A stretch of 9,270 nt of DNA from a bacterium (GTDB lineage Bacteria; JAMCPX01). Of the stretch, positions 6,370 to 9,270 are shown one piece after another (position 1 is the first letter of the stretch; the number at the start of each line of letters is the position of its first letter). The notes beneath the pieces were generated by a model. The model saw only the letters and a program-made list of their open reading frames with translations, did not search any database and had not been told where the DNA came from. Both the position numbers and the translations under genes were made by a program. The stretch lies in NCBI GenBank assembly GCA_021800575.1, contig JAJYYW010000035.1, forward strand, positions 1 through 9,270, given 5' to 3'.

Positions 6370-7791
6370 CTAACCGAACAGCCCTTTCAATACACTCTGT
6401 GCGGCTGTGTTCCCGCTGTTGATGCAGTCGCTGATGCCGATACCGTGGTATGCACTCCCGCAAAGCTGGATATTGCCCAGGCCGGTGATCATCTGTTCGA
6501 TCGTTTTGACTCTCGATTCGTGGCCTATGGTATACTGGGGCATGGCCCTGTTCCAGCGGTAGATACGCACCAACAGAGGCTCGGCCGAAACACCGAGGAT
6601 ATCGTTGAGTTCTGATTTTACCATATCGGTAATCTCCCGGTCCGGTAGAAAGACCATGTCCCCGTGGGCGGCACCTCCGACGAACAACCGTATCAGCACA
6701 GCATCATCCGGGGCACGATAGGAAAATTTCGAACTCGTCCACGTCGCTGCCATAATGCGCCTGTTTTCTTTCTTCGGTACAACGAAACCAAAGCCTTTCA
6801 GGGCTGTCCCGAACGAGTCTTTCCTGTATGCCAGGGATACGGTTGCCGTGGACACATAGGGAATTGAGTGCAGCAGCATGCCAAGATCCCCGGACAGGGA
6901 AGCGATGAGCCCGGCCGATACGTAGGCGGGCACTGCAAGGATAACGCCGTCTGCCTTCAATTGCTCTCCGCTGGAAAGCGTCACCACGTAGGCAGGCTCC
7001 CCGCTCCGGTGCGTACGCATGATGGACTGCGCCTCGACCCCCGTCTTGAACTGCACCTGGGATGATTGCTGCTGCAGGGTATTGATCAGGTCCTGCAGAC
7101 CGTTTTTCATCGTCATAAACATGGCGCCTGAACCGGCCGTACGGCGGCGCTGCATGGCTCGCCGGGCACTGATCATGCCCCGTATCAGGCTTCCGTACTT
7201 CTGTTCCATATCGACAAACCGCGGGAAACTGCTGCGTACACTCATGGTGTCAGGATCTCCGGCATGAACCCCCGCTACCAGGGGCTCGGCAATCCTGTCG
7301 AGGGCCTCCCTTCCCAGCCGGCGGATGGTAAATTCGGCAAGACTTTCATCAACACCGTCCGTCCGTTTTGGTATCAGCAGATCCATACCCATGCGTATCT
7401 TCCCGGCCAATGAAAACAGGGAACTTGTGACGAACGGAGTAAATTTTGTGGGAATCATCAGGACGACTCCCTCGGGCAGCTTGTACAGCTTCCCGTGCCA
7501 CAGCACAGAGGTCCCCTGGTTCTTGCTGTTCGTGCCGATAACCCTGTCCGCAATACCGAGCTCTTTGATCAGCATACCGGCATACGGTTTTTCTGCAAAA
7601 TAACAGTCCGGCCCACCTTCGACGACAAATCCGCCGGTGTACTCCGTGTGAATGGTACCGCCCGGGGACGTGGATTTCTCGGCAACCGTGATCTCCAGAT
7701 CAATCCCGCCCTGCGTTTTGAGCTTATTCAGCCGGTACGCAGCAGACAGCCCGGATATGCCGGCACCTATGACAACGATGGATTTTTTCAT
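6370..7791 (-). CDS. hemG: Protoporphyrinogen oxidase, HemY-type FAD enzyme
   Basis: Oxidises protoporphyrinogen IX (or coproporphyrinogen in the other haem route) to the porphyrin using FAD and O2, the step before iron insertion; usually membrane-associated. The protein has 473 residues, normal for the family. An N-terminal dinucleotide-binding fold has GAGISGLS (9-16) followed by an acidic strand end near VAEKSTSPGG, then the conserved EGGPDCYF segment. The C-terminal FAD motif is present near 450-465 (YHGIGISDCINSGNTAA). The ATG overlaps the hemH TGA by four bases (ATGA), so hemH and hemG are probably co-transcribed and translationally coupled. The name hemG is used for this type in many Gram-negative annotations; hemY is the alternative, and it is unrelated to the flavodoxin-like E. 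coli HemG. Which porphyrinogen it prefers cannot be told from sequence. Confidence 0.94.
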   Translation of the reverse strand: MKKSIVVIGAGISGLSAAYRLNKLKTQGGIDLEITVAEKSTSPGGTIHTEYTGGFVVEGGPDCYFAEKPYAGMLIKELGIADRVIGTNSKNQGTSVLWHGKLYKLPEGVVLMIPTKFTPFVTSSLFSLAGKIRMGMDLLIPKRTDGVDESLAEFTIRRLGREALDRIAEPLVAGVHAGDPDTMSVRSSFPRFVDMEQKYGSLIRGMISARRAMQRRRTAGSGAMFMTMKNGLQDLINTLQQQSSQVQFKTGVEAQSIMRTHRSGEPAYVVTLSSGEQLKADGVILAVPAYVSAGLIASLSGDLGMLLHSIPYVSTATVSLAYRKDSFGTALKGFGFVVPKKENRRIMAATWTSSKFSYRAPDDAVLIRLFVGGAAHGDMVFLPDREITDMVKSELNDILGVSAEPLLVRIYRWNRAMPQYTIGHESRVKTIEQMITGLGNIQLCGSAYHGIGISDCINSGNTAAQSVLKGLFG

Positions 7792-8687
7792 AAACCGCCC
7801 ACGACGTCCTTGAGTGCCTGAATAAAGACCGGTGATGCATTGAGTGACGGGGTACGAAGGAAGTTCAGTCCGCGGGATCCTGCATACGCCTTATACACGA
7901 TATCAATATCATACAGGGTTTCCACATGGTCGGAAACAAATCCATACGGTACCACTACAACATTTTTTTTGCCGGCATTCGCGCATCCATCCATAATATC
8001 TTTCACATCCGGGCCAAGCCAGTCTCCGCCTGCCATGCCCCTGCTCTGAAACCCGAGTGCATATTCAGATAAAGTCAGGTCCTTAACAATCAAGTTCAAT
8101 GTCTGCTCAAGTTGTTCCACGTAGACGTCAGCCTTCGCTGTTGCAGCAGGCAGGCTGTGGGCGCTAAAGATGACGAAAGGGTCGTCAACATGCTGTATGC
8201 TTCCCTGAATGGCCAGCTCCACAGCCTTGATGAAGTATGGATTGGTATGGTAGTTTTTCACGAGCTTCAGATGCACCTGTCTCCCGGCAACCGCCTGTTC
8301 AAGCCGTTCCACATACGTGCCCGTACTTGCACTGTTGTAATACGGGGACAGCGGCAGGGCAATCATCTCGCTCATGCCCTGCGATAGGATCTGCTCTACG
8401 GCGTCTTCAATAAAGGGCTGGGTATACCGCATACCGACAAAGACCCTGTACGCAGGTCCGGCTTCGTTTAACACTGTCTCTAGCCTCTTCGCCTGCAGGT
8501 CTGTTATGGATCTCAACGGAGAACCGCCGCCGATCAGCCTATAGCGTTCCTTGACTGATTCGATCTGCCGGGGCGTAACCTGCCTGCCCTCCATGAGCTG
8601 ACGGAGAAAGGGCTCGACCTCATCCATGGATTGGGGGCCTCCGAACGCGAGCAGCAAAACGGCGGTCAGACGCTCATGCGTGTCCAT
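7788..8687 (-). CDS. hemH: Ferrochelatase
   Basis: Inserts Fe2+ into a porphyrin to make haem, in the cytoplasm. The protein is 299 residues, slightly short but in the range of minimal bacterial ferrochelatases. The N-terminus has the family pattern LLLAFGGP (11-18). The catalytic His is His177 in FSAHSLP, and the conserved acidic residue is Glu256 in VSDHVETLYD. The segment LGFQSRGM...WLGPDV (211-228) matches the porphyrin-site loop. There is no C-terminal cysteine cluster, so I expect no [2Fe-2S] centre. The ATG at 8687 is the only sensible start close to the conserved N-terminus, although its ribosome site is weak. It is followed by hemG with a four-base overlap and is preceded by a 94-base gap after an unrecognised gene on the same strand. 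Confidence 0.95.
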   Translation of the reverse strand: MDTHERLTAVLLLAFGGPQSMDEVEPFLRQLMEGRQVTPRQIESVKERYRLIGGGSPLRSITDLQAKRLETVLNEAGPAYRVFVGMRYTQPFIEDAVEQILSQGMSEMIALPLSPYYNSASTGTYVERLEQAVAGRQVHLKLVKNYHTNPYFIKAVELAIQGSIQHVDDPFVIFSAHSLPAATAKADVYVEQLEQTLNLIVKDLTLSEYALGFQSRGMAGGDWLGPDVKDIMDGCANAGKKNVVVVPYGFVSDHVETLYDIDIVYKAYAGSRGLNFLRTPSLNASPVFIQALKDVVGGL

Positions 8688-8781
8688 GATAACGACAGAT
8701 ACCTTTCACGGGGTTGTACATAAGCCCTGTCCACCGTATGCGCGGCCTGTTCCTTTCTGATCCCCTGCTCCAACCGAATGC

Positions 8782-9270
8782 CTAGGACAGTCTTTTGAGG
8801 ATCTCATCCTGCTGATCGACCACCCGCCATTCACTGAGGATCTCCCTGACCGTTTCAGGCGACAGTGCCTCCCGCGCGGCTTTTCTGATGAACCGCTGGT
8901 AAATATCCGGTGTCATATCGAGCTGTTTGATCAGCTTGTCCGGGGTATACGATGTCGAGTCGATGTGCTGTGGATCAAACATACACTTCTGGGACATCAG
9001 CGGACACGTCACGCTGTCCCGGCGCATACCGAACTCGAACAGCATGCCGCACTTTGCACAGTAGTATTTGCCCATCTCCCGTTCTCCCAGAATATCGATG
9101 AAATCCAGGGCAAGGTCGCGCTCCACAGCCAGCCGCTGCTTCAGCAGTGTAAGCCCGCCGCCGAGGAGCCCCTGAATCTTTTCCTTGTCCCATATCTTGC
9201 CCGCGTCCATAAGGACAAACGTGATCGATTGTCCGTTTATCCTCTGAGCTGTCTCACAGCCGGACACCAG
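8782..9270 (-). CDS. Unrecognised protein with a four-cysteine metal-site-like cluster, 5' end outside the window
   Basis: The frame is open to the window edge, so the GTG at 9267 is only the first possible start inside the window and the true start is probably beyond it. I do not recognise the family. Counting from that GTG, the visible 161 residues hold a Cys cluster C70-x2-C73-x14-C88-x6-C95, beginning YYCAKCG, which resembles a zinc ribbon or a small zinc-binding fold. A charged, probably helical C-terminal part follows (about 108-160, with ARE, REILSEW and DEILKRL). No membrane segment is visible. It stops 94 bases before hemH on the same strand and may be co-transcribed with it. The window does not show whether it belongs to haem metabolism. 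Confidence 0.75.
   Translation of the reverse strand: MVSGCETAQRINGQSITFVLMDAGKIWDKEKIQGLLGGGLTLLKQRLAVERDLALDFIDILGEREMGKYYCAKCGMLFEFGMRRDSVTCPLMSQKCMFDPQHIDSTSYTPDKLIKQLDMTPDIYQRFIRKAAREALSPETVREILSEWRVVDQQDEILKRLS

Overview
The window is 9,270 bases of gene-dense bacterial chromosome with moderately high GC. The genes suggest a Gram-negative, chemotaxis- and c-di-GMP-capable bacterium, perhaps Desulfobacterota or Nitrospirota. The hints are a PBP1A of class A type, a REC-PilZ regulator, a MagIII-type glycosylase, a hemH-hemG pair and a stand-alone MgtE-type sensor beside an Nramp homologue. The placement is an inference from gene content, not from a marker gene. I see no mobile element, CRISPR array, tRNA, rRNA or phage gene.

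Layout. Two genes lie on the plus strand at the left: the C-terminal two thirds of a class A penicillin-binding protein (cut by the window edge) and, 46 bases later, a small endonuclease III-superfamily DNA glycosylase. The remaining genes lie on the minus strand, converging on the glycosylase across 26 bases. Reading in their own direction from the right edge they are: an unrecognised protein with a four-cysteine cluster (cut by the edge), hemH, hemG (ATGA overlap with hemH), an Nramp-family transporter, a 68-residue single-span membrane protein, a soluble PRC/MgtE-N/CBS protein (ATGA overlap with the small protein), and a REC-PilZ response regulator. The largest stretch without a gene is 189 bases (6181-6369).

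How the genes work together. hemH and hemG encode the last two steps of haem synthesis and look translationally coupled. The Nramp homologue, the small membrane protein and the MgtE-like protein form a tight three-gene unit behind a good sigma-70-type promoter. The Nramp homologue has lost the two residues that mark transition-metal transporters (Asn of DPGN is Gly, Met of the helix-6 motif is Ala). Its partner carries the cytosolic Mg2+-sensing module of MgtE without any channel. Together this suggests a Mg2+ (or other hard divalent cation) uptake system whose sensor is a separate protein. This is the most interesting part of the window. The REC-PilZ protein has its own TTGACA/TATATA promoter and intact phosphorylation and c-di-GMP-binding residues.
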